A stretch of DNA of 64,000 nucleotides, from assembly GCA_008802785.1 (NCBI GenBank), contig VUYT01000008.1, positions 496,001 to 560,000 on the forward strand. The letters are read 5' to 3'. The stretch's first letter is position 1, and each line of letters begins with the position of its first letter. Under the pieces are notes generated by a model. It saw only the letters and a list, made by a program, of their open reading frames with translations, ran no database searches and was not told where the DNA came from. Shown here in pieces: positions 21,301-33,343 of the stretch. The DNA comes from Symmetrospora coprosmae (Eukaryota > Basidiomycota > Cystobasidiomycetes > Symmetrosporaceae). The position numbers and the translations under genes were made by a program.

Positions 21301-23039
21301 TCGCAGCCATGACGGTCGACTTGAAGCGCATAGAGAGCCATCGTGTGGATTGCTTGCCCTGTATCAAGCTCGTTGCGGAGCGGGACAGGCCTGCTGGTCA
21401 CACGGAGAGCATTGTAGTCCGCTTCATCCGCTCCGTGTACGCCCCCTTCCTCCTCAAGAGGCAGGTCAAGTATGCGGTGGTGGCCACCTTCGCCGGCCTC
21501 TTTGTGGCGAGCTGGATCTGCACCGATTACATACAGCTCGGCTTGGGTGGGTCCTCATTCTCTGGTCTGGTCAAGGTATAGGTAGGCTTGTTGACTGACG
21601 ATCAGAACGTCCCAGACCAACGCCTTGCTCTGCCCAGGAGGTCCTACCTTGTCGATTACTTCGATGCGTTGGACGCGTATTTGGACGTCGGCCCGCCAGT
21701 CTACTTCGTGTCCGAGTCGGCCGACGTTGAACACCGACCCGTTCAACAAGCGCTATGCGGGCGCTTCTCGACGTGCGATGACTTCTCGCTAGCCAACGTC
21801 CTCGAGGCAGAGCGGAAGCGACCAAAGTTGTCTTACCTCGCAGAGCCGCCGGCTGTATGGCTCGACGACTTTTTCCAGTGGCTCAACCCTATCCTCGAGT
21901 CGTGCTGCAGCGTCAAGAAGCGCAATCCATCGGAGTTCTGCGGGCCAGACGACAACGAGGTGCTTTGCAAGCCGTGCTACGAAGATCGCGAGCCTGGCTG
22001 GAACATCACAATGGAGGGCCTGCCCGAAGGAGATGAGTTTATACGGTACCTGCATCAATGGCTGGAAAGCCCGGCGAACCAGGATTGCGCGCTCGGCGGA
22101 AAGGCTGGCTACAGCTCGGCGGTTGCGTTCGACAGGGAGACGGGTGCAGTGCAAGCATCGCACTTCCGCACGTATCACACGCCCTTGAAGCACCAGAGTG
22201 ACTTCATCGATGCTTTGGCGTCCGCCAAGCGGATATCGGAGGATCTGTCGGCTCGGACTGGTACAAAGGTGTTTCCGTATTCGATCTTCTACGTTTACTT
22301 CGAACAGTACGCAAGAATCGTGACGACAACTCGAGCAGTGCTTGCGCTAGCACTACTGGCTGTTTTCACGGTCACTTCGCTGCTTCTTGGATCGTGGAGA
22401 ACCGGCTCGGTGGTCGTCCTGACCGTCTTCCTCATCGTGATGAATGTCATGGTCTGTGTTTCGGCCCTTACGTCTGCTCCCCCGCAGCCGACCCAAGCTA
22501 ACCTATCTGCCGTCTCCGCTGTGCAGGGCGTCATGGGCATCTGGCACATCAGCCTCAATGCCATCTCGCTCGTCAATCTCGTTATTGCCATTGGCATTGG
22601 GGTCGAGTTCTGCTCTCACATTGCGCGAGCTTTTATGGGAGCAGGCGCAGGCGGTGGCGGTTTGCCGCACTCGCACCCGGCCGGGCAGAAGGAGAGGGAC
22701 GACCGAGCGTACGCTGCGCTCATCGACGTCGGTTCCTCCGTCTTTAGCGGCATCACGCTCACAAAGATTATCGGAATCAGCGTGCTCGCGCTGACCAAGT
22801 CCAAGCTGCTCGAGATCTACTACTTCCGGATGTGGCTCACGCTCATCCTCTCTGGAGCTCTGCACGGCCTGGTGTTCTTGCCCGTGGCTTTATCGTTCCA
22901 GGGCGGGCAAGGGTACAGCCTGGACGACAAGGAGGATCTCGACTTTATCGAGGAGGTCGCCCGGTATCGAGGGCGCCCGTTCTTTGCGGGGGACGAAGAT
23001 GACGATGACCAAAGTGTATCGTCGGGAGACCGTTTCTAG
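18333..23039 (+). CDS. NCR1: NPC1-type intracellular sterol transporter (yeast Ncr1 ortholog)
   Basis: Three exons (18333-18995, 19065-21546, 21616-23039) encode about 1,522 residues, longer than the usual 1,170-1,280. A signal peptide (LALYCLLFATLVVAAG) is followed by the Cys-rich N-terminal sterol-binding domain (VCCNQGSL, CPACSRSFTSYYCHFTCSP), a first membrane span, luminal loops, the sterol-sensing domain (FMLGLLGIAIVLLSV...VIPFLVLAIGVDNVFILAHE) and a second RND-type five-span block. The extra length includes a Ser-rich cytosolic stretch after the first span. The protein hands sterol from NPC2 to the vacuolar or lysosomal membrane. The second intron was placed at 21547-21615 because it yields LGLDQRLALPRRSYLVDYF, as in homologs; a 30-base alternative was rejected. 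The start at 18333 was chosen over 18198 because it begins directly with a signal peptide and does not overlap the divergent gene. Confidence 0.93.
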
Positions 23040-23486
23040 CCGATGTATCATACAAGCGCAGTGCTGTAAGGATGTTGCTAAGCTCCTGCTGCCAGCCTCA
23101 GTCCCTTGTGATGAGGCCGCCTAGACCCGTCTAAGGTCCTCGGGTGAGTTCCGTCTCTTCCGCCTCTTCTTCGTCCGTAGCAACCGTACAGCGAGACGGC
23201 AGGGCAGCACAAGAGGGCAAGGGCACCACTTTCTTGGAGAGAGAGACGCACTCCGGAAGGCTTCGCTGCCGCCCAGCACATTCGCTCTCTCTCGTCCTTA
23301 GACCGTCGCTCCTCTCTGGCCTCGGGAGCGGGAACGCAGTCGTCCGAACAAAACGCCGTGCGAGGAGCGCAAACAGCATCGAAACGGCAGCCGGCTGTGT
23401 CGGATATCAGCACACACATCCTGCCGAAGCATTGCGCTACTCGTGTATCGCTCCCTGTCGGTTCTCGCCGACATCGCAGCCTCGCA
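23040..23486. other. intergenic; upstream region of the JmjC gene
   Basis: About 450 bases with no supported exon; several short open frames on both strands look like chance. Confidence 0.35.
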
Positions 23487-26400
23487 ATGTCCAGCGACCC
23501 GATCGTAGGCGGACCGGAGAAACGGCCGTCCTACTCGTCGCCGAACAGCATGAGCGAGCATGACCACCTGAGCAAGCGCATCAAGCTCGAGCACCTGAAC
23601 GGCCTAGCGGCCTACGGCACTGATACCTTCAGGGATGGAATCTCGCAGTTCGGTGAGTTCTGCTTGAGTCGCACCGCACCGGCTGAATCCCGACGCGGTC
23701 CATCACCTCGAGGTTGAGAAGCTGAGCATGCCTTACGCTTCTCCACTGTGTTCTTCACGTTCTGTGCCCATTCAAGATTCCGGGCAGCCCATTCAGATCC
23801 GGCCAAATGGGGTCGACCTGCAGCCCGCGACTGCCACGATCCCTCACGCTTTGACAGCGACGGAGGTTGAACGGCACATCCCGAAAAGCTCATATGCAGC
23901 AGATACCCCTCCTTTTCAGACTGCCACAGTCTCCGCTCCGCTATTGGCACCTAAGGCTTTGCCTTCTGAGCCGTACCAAGTGTCTCCGCAGGCCCCGGCT
24001 ACCGTGACCTCACCTACCGACAGCACTCTGCCTGGCAGCATCGCGTCGACAGGTGACAAGACCGCGTCTGGTGCTTCGCCACTTGCATCCATTCCCTATC
24101 TGTCACCTGAAGATCACCAACAAACGTCTCAAGACCTATTACCTTCGACAGCCACAATGGCAGTCCAAGTGCAGACCGATAACGTACTGGCAGCGGGAAG
24201 GCAGCTCAATGGGTCTCAGACAGGTACGGCGACCAGCGAACCAGCACAAGCAACCGCTCCACCTGCGCCGAAACGGTTGCGAGCCATACGCAATTTCGCC
24301 AACCTCAGTGGCAGCTCCCTACGGGGCAGCCCTCAGACGGGCCGCGGCAAGGTTGGACGCCCGTCACAGAAGCCTGTCGCGGAGGACGTAGTGCCGCCTG
24401 CTCACACGATAACATCGGAGAACATCGGTCCTTATCCGCCCATCGAGGGCAAGTACCTCGAGGTGCAAAACGGACGATGCATCAAGAAGGACTACACACA
24501 GGCCAAAAAGTGCACGACCTGCGTCACGCGCCAAGCAAAGTCAGAATGCCTCTTCTCTGGCTTCCGTACTTTCGTCCTCGACCTTCCACCCTACAACGCC
24601 ATCAGCGCGGCCACACCGTACTTCTTCCCATCCTCCTTTGCTGCGGACTACCCTCTCGACCTTTCCGCTCGCTTCAATCGCGAGGTCACCGATACCGACA
24701 AGCAGGAGATGAAGGAGACTGCGGCGGCAGCACTGCTGCCGGCGATACGTACGGAACTCCAGCATGCGCAACAAGAGCGCGCTGTGCGGAGACCCTTCGA
24801 CTACTCGAGCAGAAACACCTGTGACTTCTGCTTGACGACCTTCTTCATGGGTTCCTGGTATTGCGGCGACTGCGGTCGAGACTACTGCTTCGACTGCCAC
24901 GAGATGATCGGGCAGTATCTCCCTGGAGATGGCCAGCCTCTGCATTGCACAACACCATCAGCAGCGCTGAATGGCGGCGAGGCGAACACGGGGACTGCAT
25001 CCACGAGTGAGGAGCCGGCCCCTCAGCAGTCACCTGCGCCATCCGAGCGCGCCGCGTCCGTAGACAAGGACGAATTCCTCGCTTCGTTAGCGGACGAGCC
25101 CACCTTTTCCGAAACTGGTCGAATCGTCCGGAAACTATCGACACCGCGAGCCTCTGTACCTCTCAAGAACACGGGTCGCCAGCTCAACATTTCGGCGCAC
25201 GCTGCTGCCGACTACGATCGGCTGCCAGAGTCAGTCACGCTGCTCAAAGGCAAGATCCAGAACCCGCAGATTCGGCGTCTGCTGGGATGCGTTGCCGGAA
25301 GGCTCCACAGTCTCGACTTTCTCATCCCAGTGACCTCAAAGACGGTCGAGGAGCTCGTGCGTCTCGCAGACGACATGGAAGCGTGCAGCAGCACGGCGGG
25401 AACTCCCATGGACATAGCTCGAAATCCCTATATCCTCCCCACGGATTTAGCTGTCAAGGCTTCAGCCAGCATCCCGGGCAACAGCCTGCCGTACCTCATC
25501 ATCGACCAGGCCGACCTCACCGACGACATCTTTCACAAGATTTGGAGAGAAGGCCAGACGCTCGTGGTCGAGAACTGCAATGCACACCTCGAGATTGACT
25601 GGAGTCCACGAGCTTTCGCTCTCGCCTTCCCGAAGATGGACTGCGAGGTCGAAGACTGCCTGACGGGCATCACGAGGCGCTACAAGGTGCCCGAATTCTT
25701 TGGTACATTCGGCAAGCCCAAGCGGAATCAAGAGATCTGGAAGCTCAAGGTGAGCTGGCTCTCTGGACGGTCGGACCCGTATCTGGCTGACTGATCCTAT
25801 TTGTACAATCGCAGGACTGGCCACCGACGTCGGACTTTGCCGGTTGGCAGCCCGATCTCTTCGAGGACTACAACGGTGCTTTGCCGGTACCAGACGTGAC
25901 GCGCCGGGATGGCGTTTCCAACTTTGCGGCACACTTTCCAGTCAACACCAATAAGCCTGATCTGGGGCCGAAGTGAGCCAGCCCTGTGCACACAGCACGC
26001 TCCGTCGCACGTCTTGCTCACTTCGCTGACCTTGGTGCGCTCTTACAGAATGTATTGTGCGCATAAAGGCCATGACGGCATCTACGGAGGTGGCACGACG
26101 CGATGTAAGTTTCTGTGCTTACCCACTCAAGTCAGCGTACGCTGATCGCCACCGCGCATACAGTGCACCTCGATGCTGCAGATGCTGTCAACATCATGGT
26201 GTATGCTGCCGACGTTGATGGCCAGGCAGTGAGCTCGGAAAGCTCTCTTTGATCAGTCAGCACGCGTCAATCCGCTTACACGCCTTGGCTTCTGCAGGGC
26301 ACGGCACTTTGGCACATCTACCCGGCTGCGGACGCCGACAAGATCCGCGAGTTCTGCTATCAGATAGAGGCGGCCAATCAGAGCAGGCCGCCGAACAAGG

Positions 26401-27540
26401 TGGTGACTGTTGAAGACATGAAGAAGCAGATGGATGACCCGTGCGTGCTTGCTCATCTATGACTGATTCCGTGCCCGAGACTCACAACCGAGCGAACTTT
26501 CGTCTCGCTTGCACAGGATACACCAACAGCAAATCTACTTCAACGAGTATTTACGCAAGCAGCTTTACGAACAGTACGGCGTGAAAGGCTGGAAGATTGA
26601 GCAGAAGGTTGGACAGGCGGTCTTTGTGCCCGCTGGCTGCCCGCACCAGGTCGTCAACATGGCCGACTGCATCAAGATCGCCAACGACTTTGTCTCAAAG
26701 GAGAACATCGAGTGAGTAGCCGTTGCAGAGCACGCTCAGAGAGCTTTTCTGACATGTTCCACGCGCCAACAGCCGATGCTGGCAGATCTCATCCGAGTTC
26801 CGAAAGTGCACCAAGCTAAAGGCATGGCGGGAAGACCTGCTGCAGCTCAAGAACAGCATCTGTACGTTCATCGTCATGTAGACCGTATGTGTCGAACGTG
26901 TGTTGATGACAGCTCCTCCGCAGACTACGCTTGGCTGTCGTGCACCGACCCAGGAGACCGGGCTAGGGCAGCGGCTCCGCCTGCACCGGTGCAGACTCGA
27001 GAGATCTACGACGATGACAGCTACATGCCGGAGGAAGTGGAAGAATCAACTGCGGTGCCAAGATCAAACGGACATGACGGTGCTGAGCACGATGCAGCCA
27101 TGTCTCAGGCAGCAGCTCGGAACGGCGTGCCTCATCCCGCACCGTCTTCGGCAAAGCGGGAAGTGGGCACGAGGGCCGACAGCTCTGCGTACGCGCCTGC
27201 GGCAACAGCATCGCCGCAAGCCGCCTCGGCACCGAAGCTCCTCCGCGCAAGAGACGCTTCGGAGATTGTGCCAGTGCTGAAACCGGGAGGTGCGAGTACG
27301 GCTGTGCGGACGAGACCAGCCTCGAGCATGGCACCGCCGGTCCACCCAATCAACACGCCCATGCCGGCCCGACCTGCCATTGCGCCTTATGCGCGGCCGA
27401 CGTCCTTCCCGCTCGTCCTCATGCTTGACGAGGACAGCTTCTCCAACATTGCCGTGACGCCGGGGTCGCCGCCGCTCAAGGCGGACGACGCAGCCGCGAG
27501 GAAGATTGGCCCTGCACTGGGGCTGCAGCTGTACGCGTAA
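23487..27540 (+). CDS. KDM3-like JmjC-domain histone demethylase
   Basis: About nine exons (23487-23652, 23777-25749, 25815-25972, 26049-26104, 26164-26229, 26298-26440, 26517-26711, 26773-26861, 26924-27540) give roughly 1,150 residues. After a Ser/Thr/Pro-rich N-terminus come a Cys-rich module (CTTCVTRQAKSEC) and a second zinc module (CDFCLTTFF...WYCGDCGRDYCFDC), in the order seen in KDM3/JHDM2 proteins. The JmjC domain reads KDWPPTSDF, PDLGPK, TTRLHLDAADAVNIMVYA and GCPHQVVNMADCIKIANDFVS. The iron ligands His-x-Asp (HLD) and the distal His (CPHQV) are present, so it is predicted to be an active Fe(II)/2-oxoglutarate oxygenase, most likely acting on methylated H3K9. A disordered, Pro/Ala-rich tail of about 200 residues follows. 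Several introns fall inside the catalytic domain and were set by the family pattern. Confidence 0.88.
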
Positions 27541-28021
27541 TACTGAACGAGGATGTGCGGCGTGTGTCACAGAGAACCAAGAGTATTGTGATGTTGTGCC
27601 CATGCCGGATGCGAATGGAACAAGATGCCACTCAGGCTGCGCTTTTCCTGCCTGTCCTGTCTCACCCATCCATGTCTGCCGCCACCCGCCGCCCATGCCC
27701 AAAGTCATCTCCGAGGACGGCGATAAGGACGGGATGACCTCTGCTCCGACGCTTCTGTGCTCTTTTGCGATTGCGACTGCGAGTGCATTGATATACATAC
27801 ATACAGAGGGTGCTGCACATACTCTATCCTCTAGGCGCAGACCACTGCAGCAACCTCATTCTGAACACGCAGGGGACAGAGAAGCAGCGCCGCCCTTCAC
27901 CCCTCGACCGCCCCATCTCTGCAGGCGGCTTCAAGCGCACCGGAGTACTAGAGCAGAAGCACGTGGGCACACGCGGACACCGCCAAAGCTCAGCCGCTCA
28001 GACCTCTTCGCCATCGTCGAC
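27541..28021. other. intergenic; leader region of the Zn2Cys6 gene
   Basis: About 480 bases. An open frame continues through it from the JmjC tail in another frame into the Zn2Cys6 gene, but its sequence is not protein-like. A TATA-like ATATACATACAT lies near 27791-27802. Confidence 0.35.
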
Positions 28022-31000
28022 ATGTCCAACCCTTCATACGGCGCGCCGCCTGCGCCGAACGGGATCCCCTTGCAGCAGCAGCAGCAGCAGCAGCAGCAGG
28101 GCCACCCGTACTCGCAGGACCACCTTCGAAAGCACCAACAGCCCCAGCAGCACCAGCATCATGGCCATGATCACAGTCACAACGACAGAAACACATCAGT
28201 TGGAGCCGATGATGGGTCCGGCAAGCCCAAAAAGACGAGGAAGCGCCGTGGGTGTGGAATCGACCGACCGACCGACCTAGCTCCGACCTCGGCGATATGG
28301 CTGACAGCCCACTCTGCATGTCCATCCCACAGAGCAGACAAGCTGCGTCGAATGCCATCGCAGGAAGCAGAAGTGCAACAAGGAGGTGCCGTGCGACAGG
28401 TGCATCAAGCGGGGAAGCAGCGCATCCTGCCGGATCATGCCGGTCGGCGAGGGGAAGGAGGAGAATGCCGATGAAACTTATGAGCACCGTCAGCAGCACC
28501 AACAGCACGCTCCGTCATACCATCCGCCACACTACCACCCGCATCAACTGCCCTACCGAGCTGGGAGCGGCGGCGATGACAGCGGTCCTGGCAGTGGCCT
28601 TGCCAGTGGCCCCGACCCTTCCTTCCCAGCACCGACCGGACCGCAAACCGCACCTTATTACGCCCCTGCCCCTATACACCAGTCCAGCTATGGTAGCAGC
28701 AGCTCGCGCTCGTACGATGCAGATCGACAGGTCTTCGACCCGCCTTCACTGGGCCGAAACTTGAGCGATGAGCAGCAAGCCTCCACAGGCAAGCGAAGGT
28801 GGGGCCGCACGGCACATTCACATAGATGTTCGGGGTCAGGCTAACTGACGATCAATGCGGCCAGACGCACCAACGACACTGAAGAGCTGGACTTGGCGGC
28901 GCGAGTCCGACAGCTCGAGGATATTATCCGTCTCAGCCAACTAGCAGGCAGCAATACAGCGGCAGGCCCACCATCGGCAGGACCGGCGCAACGATCGCCT
29001 CCTGTGCACACTTCGACCTCTTCAGCATCTGATGTGACAGACCCGCCCATCAAAGCAGAGTCGAATGCAGTGGAAGAGGCGGCAGTTGCGGCTCTATCGA
29101 CGCTCAGCGCCGTCAAGACGAAGGAAGGAGGGGGCGAGTTCCGCATCTACAGCGGTCCAGGCAGCGTCACTGCCTTCCTGAGCTCTTCAGACTTCCATCA
29201 AGACGACTCCGAGCCATATATCAACACGCGAGTCCGGCCTGCCGACTTGCAGCTGTACAGTCAGGGGTTTTCCAGCGTCATTGACATGACGAATGCTCCG
29301 CCGCGCATCTCCAAGCTCACCGACGCCATCCTCGAGCAAAAGTTGAAGCTGCCTCCTCCTGCCCTGTGTCACTATCTCTTCAACTACTTCCACGAAGTGC
29401 ACCTCTTCGCGGACCGGCATAACAACTTCCCTAGAGGATGCTATCAGCACAGCTATGACGCGCTCTTTACGCCCGAGCACCGGGACGTGTCCGAGGCGGC
29501 AGAGAGGGCGCGAGCCTTGCGCTTCCCGCAGCTCGCTTCGGAGCACTCGCTCGCCTTCATCTCGCTGGTTTTCGTGATGCTGGCGCTAGCTCTGTCGCTC
29601 TCGCCCGATACGTCGCCCGAGTCTCATCAACTAGCCTCGGCGTTGTACGAGAACAGTCGACAGGGTGAGTGGGCGGGCAGATGCGAGTCATCCAGAACAT
29701 CGGACTTCACTAAGCTCATGCCTCTTCCTACACAGCCTTCATGGCGTCCGAAAGACGAGAGCAACCAACCTATGCCGTCATCCTTACGCTCATCAGCCAC
29801 ACAGTGTGGCTCAAGATCGCAGGGTGTCCCTCTCTGGGTTTCACCTACGTTGCCCAGGCGACGCGTTTTGCGCAGGCACAAGGTGCGGCGGTCCGCGTAT
29901 CAGCCGGCTCACCCATCCGTCTGCTGACGCCCACGCCTTTGTCCGCCTCTTAGGCCTCCACCGGAAATGTCAGGCTAGCTGGGGCATTTCCAAATTCGAG
30001 GCGGAGATCAGACGAAGGATCTGGTGGAGTCTAGCCTTGACCGACAAGGTGAGCACGAAGACAGGAGTATACCAAATGGAGTTCGCTGATTCTGCTCACT
30101 CCCATCATCGCAGTTCCACTCTCTCGTGTATGGGCGGCCTTATATCATCCTCGCACAGCACTGTGATGTAGACCTGCCGACGAACATGTACCAGGAAGAC
30201 CTGACGGCCGAGGGTCCTGGAGCCCACGACATCAAGGATAGGTCGGAAGTCACACAAATGAGTAAGTTGGGCACACGGCGATCTGCGGAGCCTAGTACTC
30301 ACATCTGTCCGTCCAGCCCTCCCCATCATCCAGAGCCACTTTGCCGAGGTCCTACGCGAGATCATTGACCGGGCGCTCTCGTGTACAACACCCAGTATGT
30401 GGCTCCATCCCTAAGCGTGCAGCACGCCATGGACACTGACAGCCACATTCAAACAGCCTACAGCACCATCTTGCAGCTCGACCGGCTCATGACGGCGTTC
30501 GAAGACGAGCATGTCCCTGCCGCCTTCAAGAACCCTTCTCTGGCCGACCTGACGTCAAAGCCTTGGCTGAAGGGCGCGCTTGAGGGCTGGTCGAACTGTG
30601 AGGCATCTTTGGGCTATGTCATCCCGCCAGATCAGCAGCTGATGCGTGAGCCCTGCATATAGCTTTTGCATGGATACGCGCATTGCTACATCGACCTTAC
30701 CTGCTCCGCAAATTGCCCAAACGGGGCGAGGTCGATCACTATGCTCACAGTCGAGCACTTGCCATCGCCTGTGAGTTATCTCGCGCTGCCACAGCTGCAA
30801 TATTGGCCCTGCTGATACATGTGTGTCGTGTCTGCAGTGTCGCAGAAGATGCTGCAGCTCACCAGGCAGCAGCTCGCGGCGCAACCCTTGCATCTGCTAG
30901 CATATTTCGGATGTGCTTTCCACACTTTTGAGCCAGCAGTCAACCTCGCCGTCGCTATCCTTCAAGACCCAGGAAGCGCTCAAGCCATGGCGCTGGACGG

Positions 31001-31703
31001 GTACGTCGTCGAGGCAATCGCCCGACTCGAGCATATGGCGCCTGTCAACAAGGTCGCTGGCGAAGGTGTTGAGTCACTCCGAACGATGCGCGCCAAGTAC
31101 CTGCAAGCCGTTGCGGACACATCTTCAGCGTCGGATCGGTCACCGAGCGCGTCAACGAGCTACAGCAGTGGCGGCACGAGCAGCAACGTCAGCGGCAATG
31201 GCACGAGCGGTCCTTCCCCATCGTCCATCTATACGTCCTCATCTTCCTCTTTCGCCTCCTCTAACAAGGCCTCGCCGGCTTCAAGCGATCCGACTGCAGT
31301 ACCGCCATCGCTTGGCACACGCGGTCACCAGACGCTTACTGCGCCTCCGATTGCGCCAGAGGAGGAGGCGGCTGCTACACCCAATACGCTGTTTGCGCGC
31401 TTCTTTGGCGGAGGCCAAGTGGATGATGCGTCCGTTGCGGCAGCCGGTGCGCCTGCTGCATCGCCAGCGTTGCCCAGTGCGGGCACAGCCGAAGGGGCTG
31501 CCTTGGCCCCTAACGGTGTGACGATGGATCTCGACAAGCTCTTCGCGTTCGACCCTACCTTCTTTGCAAGCGACAACCAGGCGGCGTGGATGTCCGAACC
31601 AATGGTCGGCGGACTTGAGCAGTGGTGGCCGCCAATCTCCAACTACAACAGGCTCGAAGGAGAGAGCGACATGGGCGACTGGAAGAAGATGCTTGGCTTC
31701 TGA
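28022..31703 (+). CDS. Zn2Cys6 binuclear-cluster transcription factor with fungal_trans domain
   Basis: About ten exons beginning 28022-28247, 28333-28798, 28865-29664, 29736-29882, 29954-30048, 30114-30261, 30317-30394, 30457 onward. The N-terminus has a (CAG)9 polyGln and a His-rich stretch, then TSCVECHRRKQKCNKEVPCD-RCIKRG with the C-x2-C-x6-C-x5-C-x2-C-x8-C spacing of the Gal4-type DNA-binding domain, split by intron 1. A coiled-coil-like helix (LAARVRQLEDIIRL) follows. The middle region carries the fungal-specific transcription-factor domain (HYLFNYFHEVHLF, ISKFEAEIRRRIWWSLALTD, LHRPYLLRKL). The C-terminus is Ser/Ala-rich and acidic in part. Targets cannot be predicted. The splice around 30,600-30,665 is ambiguous: either a 65-base intron with a good GTGAGG donor, or an unusual structure. 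Confidence 0.88.
28073..28099 (+). repeat. (CAG)9 microsatellite coding polyGln
   Basis: Nine perfect CAG codons near the N-terminus of the Zn2Cys6 regulator; a likely length-variable site. Confidence 0.9.
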
Positions 31704-31903
31704 AGAACGATTTTGTATCTGCTTTGCGTTGAGGAGTGCTGCTGCTGGCTGCTGCTGCTGTGGGTACTACTATTCTTATGTACAAATATGCGAATTGCAG
31801 CGGGAGTGCTTGCTGTGCCTAGTATCAAATCTACGCAGCTTTGACGCTGTCTCCCCAACTCAATGCTTTGCATGCCCCTACTATCTGTCAAATAAATATA
31901 TGT

Positions 31904-33343
31904 CTATGCCGACGCCCGCTTACCAAAAGTTGCATTGTATTTGTCCTGCACCATTCTCACTAGGCCCTTCGGCGCCAGTTCTGCCTTTCTGCTCTTAAGC
32001 AACCTGTCTAGGCGTTCCAGGTTCTGGATGACATTCTGCCAGTCCTCCAGCGGCTCGTCCGTCTCTGTACCCATTCTCTCGTAGTCGGTATCCATCGTCT
32101 CGACGATGGCCTTCCAGTAGAACTCGACGCGCTCAAGCTTGGGCAAGTGAGCGGGGATCCTCAGGCCACTGACAAAGTAGTCGAGCGAGGCCGCATCGAT
32201 GGAGAGTAGAGTGAGACTGCGCAGGGTCTCCGGAAAGCCGAAGCAAGGAACGCGCTCGCTTGGGTGCGTGCTGGGCGAGTTGATCTCGAGGGCGACGAGG
32301 CTGGGAAACGTCTCCTGCAGCGTCGTCTCCTCGTAGGGCAGCGCGTCGCTGAAGTCGATGCGCAGGCGCTTGATGTGCTTGCGCAGATGTATGGGTATGA
32401 GCTCGACCTTCTTTTCGGTGCCGTAGTTGCAGAATGAGAACGTCTCGAGCGTCTCGCACTGCATATTGCCGAGGTACATCTGCATGGCTTTGCACCCAAA
32501 GTCCGTGTCGCCGAGGTGGATAGAGCGGAGGTTGGACCGGAACGGCGCGACCTCGAACCCGTCTCTGAACTGCACCATGAAGCCGTTGAAGTAAAGATAT
32601 TTCAGGTTGGTGAGGCGGACGAGGATGCGGTTGATGATGTCGGCGTAGACTCGGCGCTCGTCATGTTGGTCGATGAAGAGCGAGAGACAGGCGAGCTCCT
32701 TCTTCCTGACGAGCTGCTCACCGAGCTCGCCGAGGAAGGACGAGTCTGTCACCGCGTCGAGGTCGATGTCGACAGAGAGGACGTTATGCAGGTACTCGAG
32801 CACGGCCGGCGTGGGATCCTCGACCTGCGCAAAGTCGAAGTGGAAGTTCCGGACTGCCAGAAGAGCCTTGTCGCCATGGCTTTCCTCGTGGTCGCCATTC
32901 CCCGCTCCATGCTCCTTCCCATTCCCGTTCCCGTTCACATTGCCATTCTGCCTGCCATTCTCCTGATTGCCGTGTGCCTGAAGGCCTGGCACCGGAGCAG
33001 GAGAGCCAGAGGACTCCTTCCAAGGCTGTGTCCGCACCGGGTTGAGCACCCTGCGCTGGACCAGCTTGTAGTACTTCTGGTACTGTCCTGGGGCGTCCCC
33101 CTGCGACGGGTACAGGCGGTGGTAGAGGATCGGCTGGGCGACATTGGCTATGCGCTTGCTCACTCTGCACAGCGCTACGAGCGTCTGTCGCATGGTGTAG
33201 CCGTCTGCGTCGAGGTCGACGTGACAGGTGGCCTGGTAGCCTAGATCCTGTACGGGTCCATTCGGGTCGAAGCTGTCGACGGCGAGCAGCTGGAAGCACT
33301 GCTCCAGCAGCTCGTCCGGGAGATCAAGCAAGCGTTTGGCCAT
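31904..33343 (-). CDS. F-box-like / leucine-rich-type protein, single exon
   Basis: An uninterrupted frame of 479 codons read leftward. The N-terminus KRLLDLPDELLEQCFQLL followed by CRVSKRIANVAQPILYHRLY is a clear fungal F-box pattern. The rest has irregular leucine-rich strands (LKYLYFNGF, LRSIHLGDTDFGC, LVALEINSPS, LRSLTLLSIDAAS), as in fungal F-box proteins that use LRR-like arrays to bind substrates for SCF ubiquitin ligases. An Asn/Gly-rich linker (codons near 32890-32965) sits between the F-box and the repeats. The gene converges on the Zn2Cys6 gene with 200 bases between their stops. It is not a close copy of the other F-box-like genes in the window. Confidence 0.8.
   Translation of the reverse strand: MAKRLLDLPDELLEQCFQLLAVDSFDPNGPVQDLGYQATCHVDLDADGYTMRQTLVALCRVSKRIANVAQPILYHRLYPSQGDAPGQYQKYYKLVQRRVLNPVRTQPWKESSGSPAPVPGLQAHGNQENGRQNGNVNGNGNGKEHGAGNGDHEESHGDKALLAVRNFHFDFAQVEDPTPAVLEYLHNVLSVDIDLDAVTDSSFLGELGEQLVRKKELACLSLFIDQHDERRVYADIINRILVRLTNLKYLYFNGFMVQFRDGFEVAPFRSNLRSIHLGDTDFGCKAMQMYLGNMQCETLETFSFCNYGTEKKVELIPIHLRKHIKRLRIDFSDALPYEETTLQETFPSLVALEINSPSTHPSERVPCFGFPETLRSLTLLSIDAASLDYFVSGLRIPAHLPKLERVEFYWKAIVETMDTDYERMGTETDEPLEDWQNVIQNLERLDRLLKSRKAELAPKGLVRMVQDKYNATFGKRASA

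Noticed and set aside
21576-21605. A 30-base intron in the NPC1-type gene
   Set aside because: A 69-base intron (21547-21615) with GTGGGT donor gives the conserved LGLDQRLALP junction; the 30-base version leaves unconserved residues and is shorter than any other intron here.
28022-31703. A secondary-metabolite cluster around the Zn2Cys6 regulator
   Set aside because: No polyketide synthase, NRPS, terpene cyclase, P450 or transporter genes neighbour it; the surrounding genes are housekeeping or F-box-like.
32516-33244. A 242-codon plus-strand open frame
   Set aside because: It lies antisense to the F-box-like gene at 31904-33343, is rich in Val/Glu/Asp as expected for a GC-rich shadow, and matches nothing I know.
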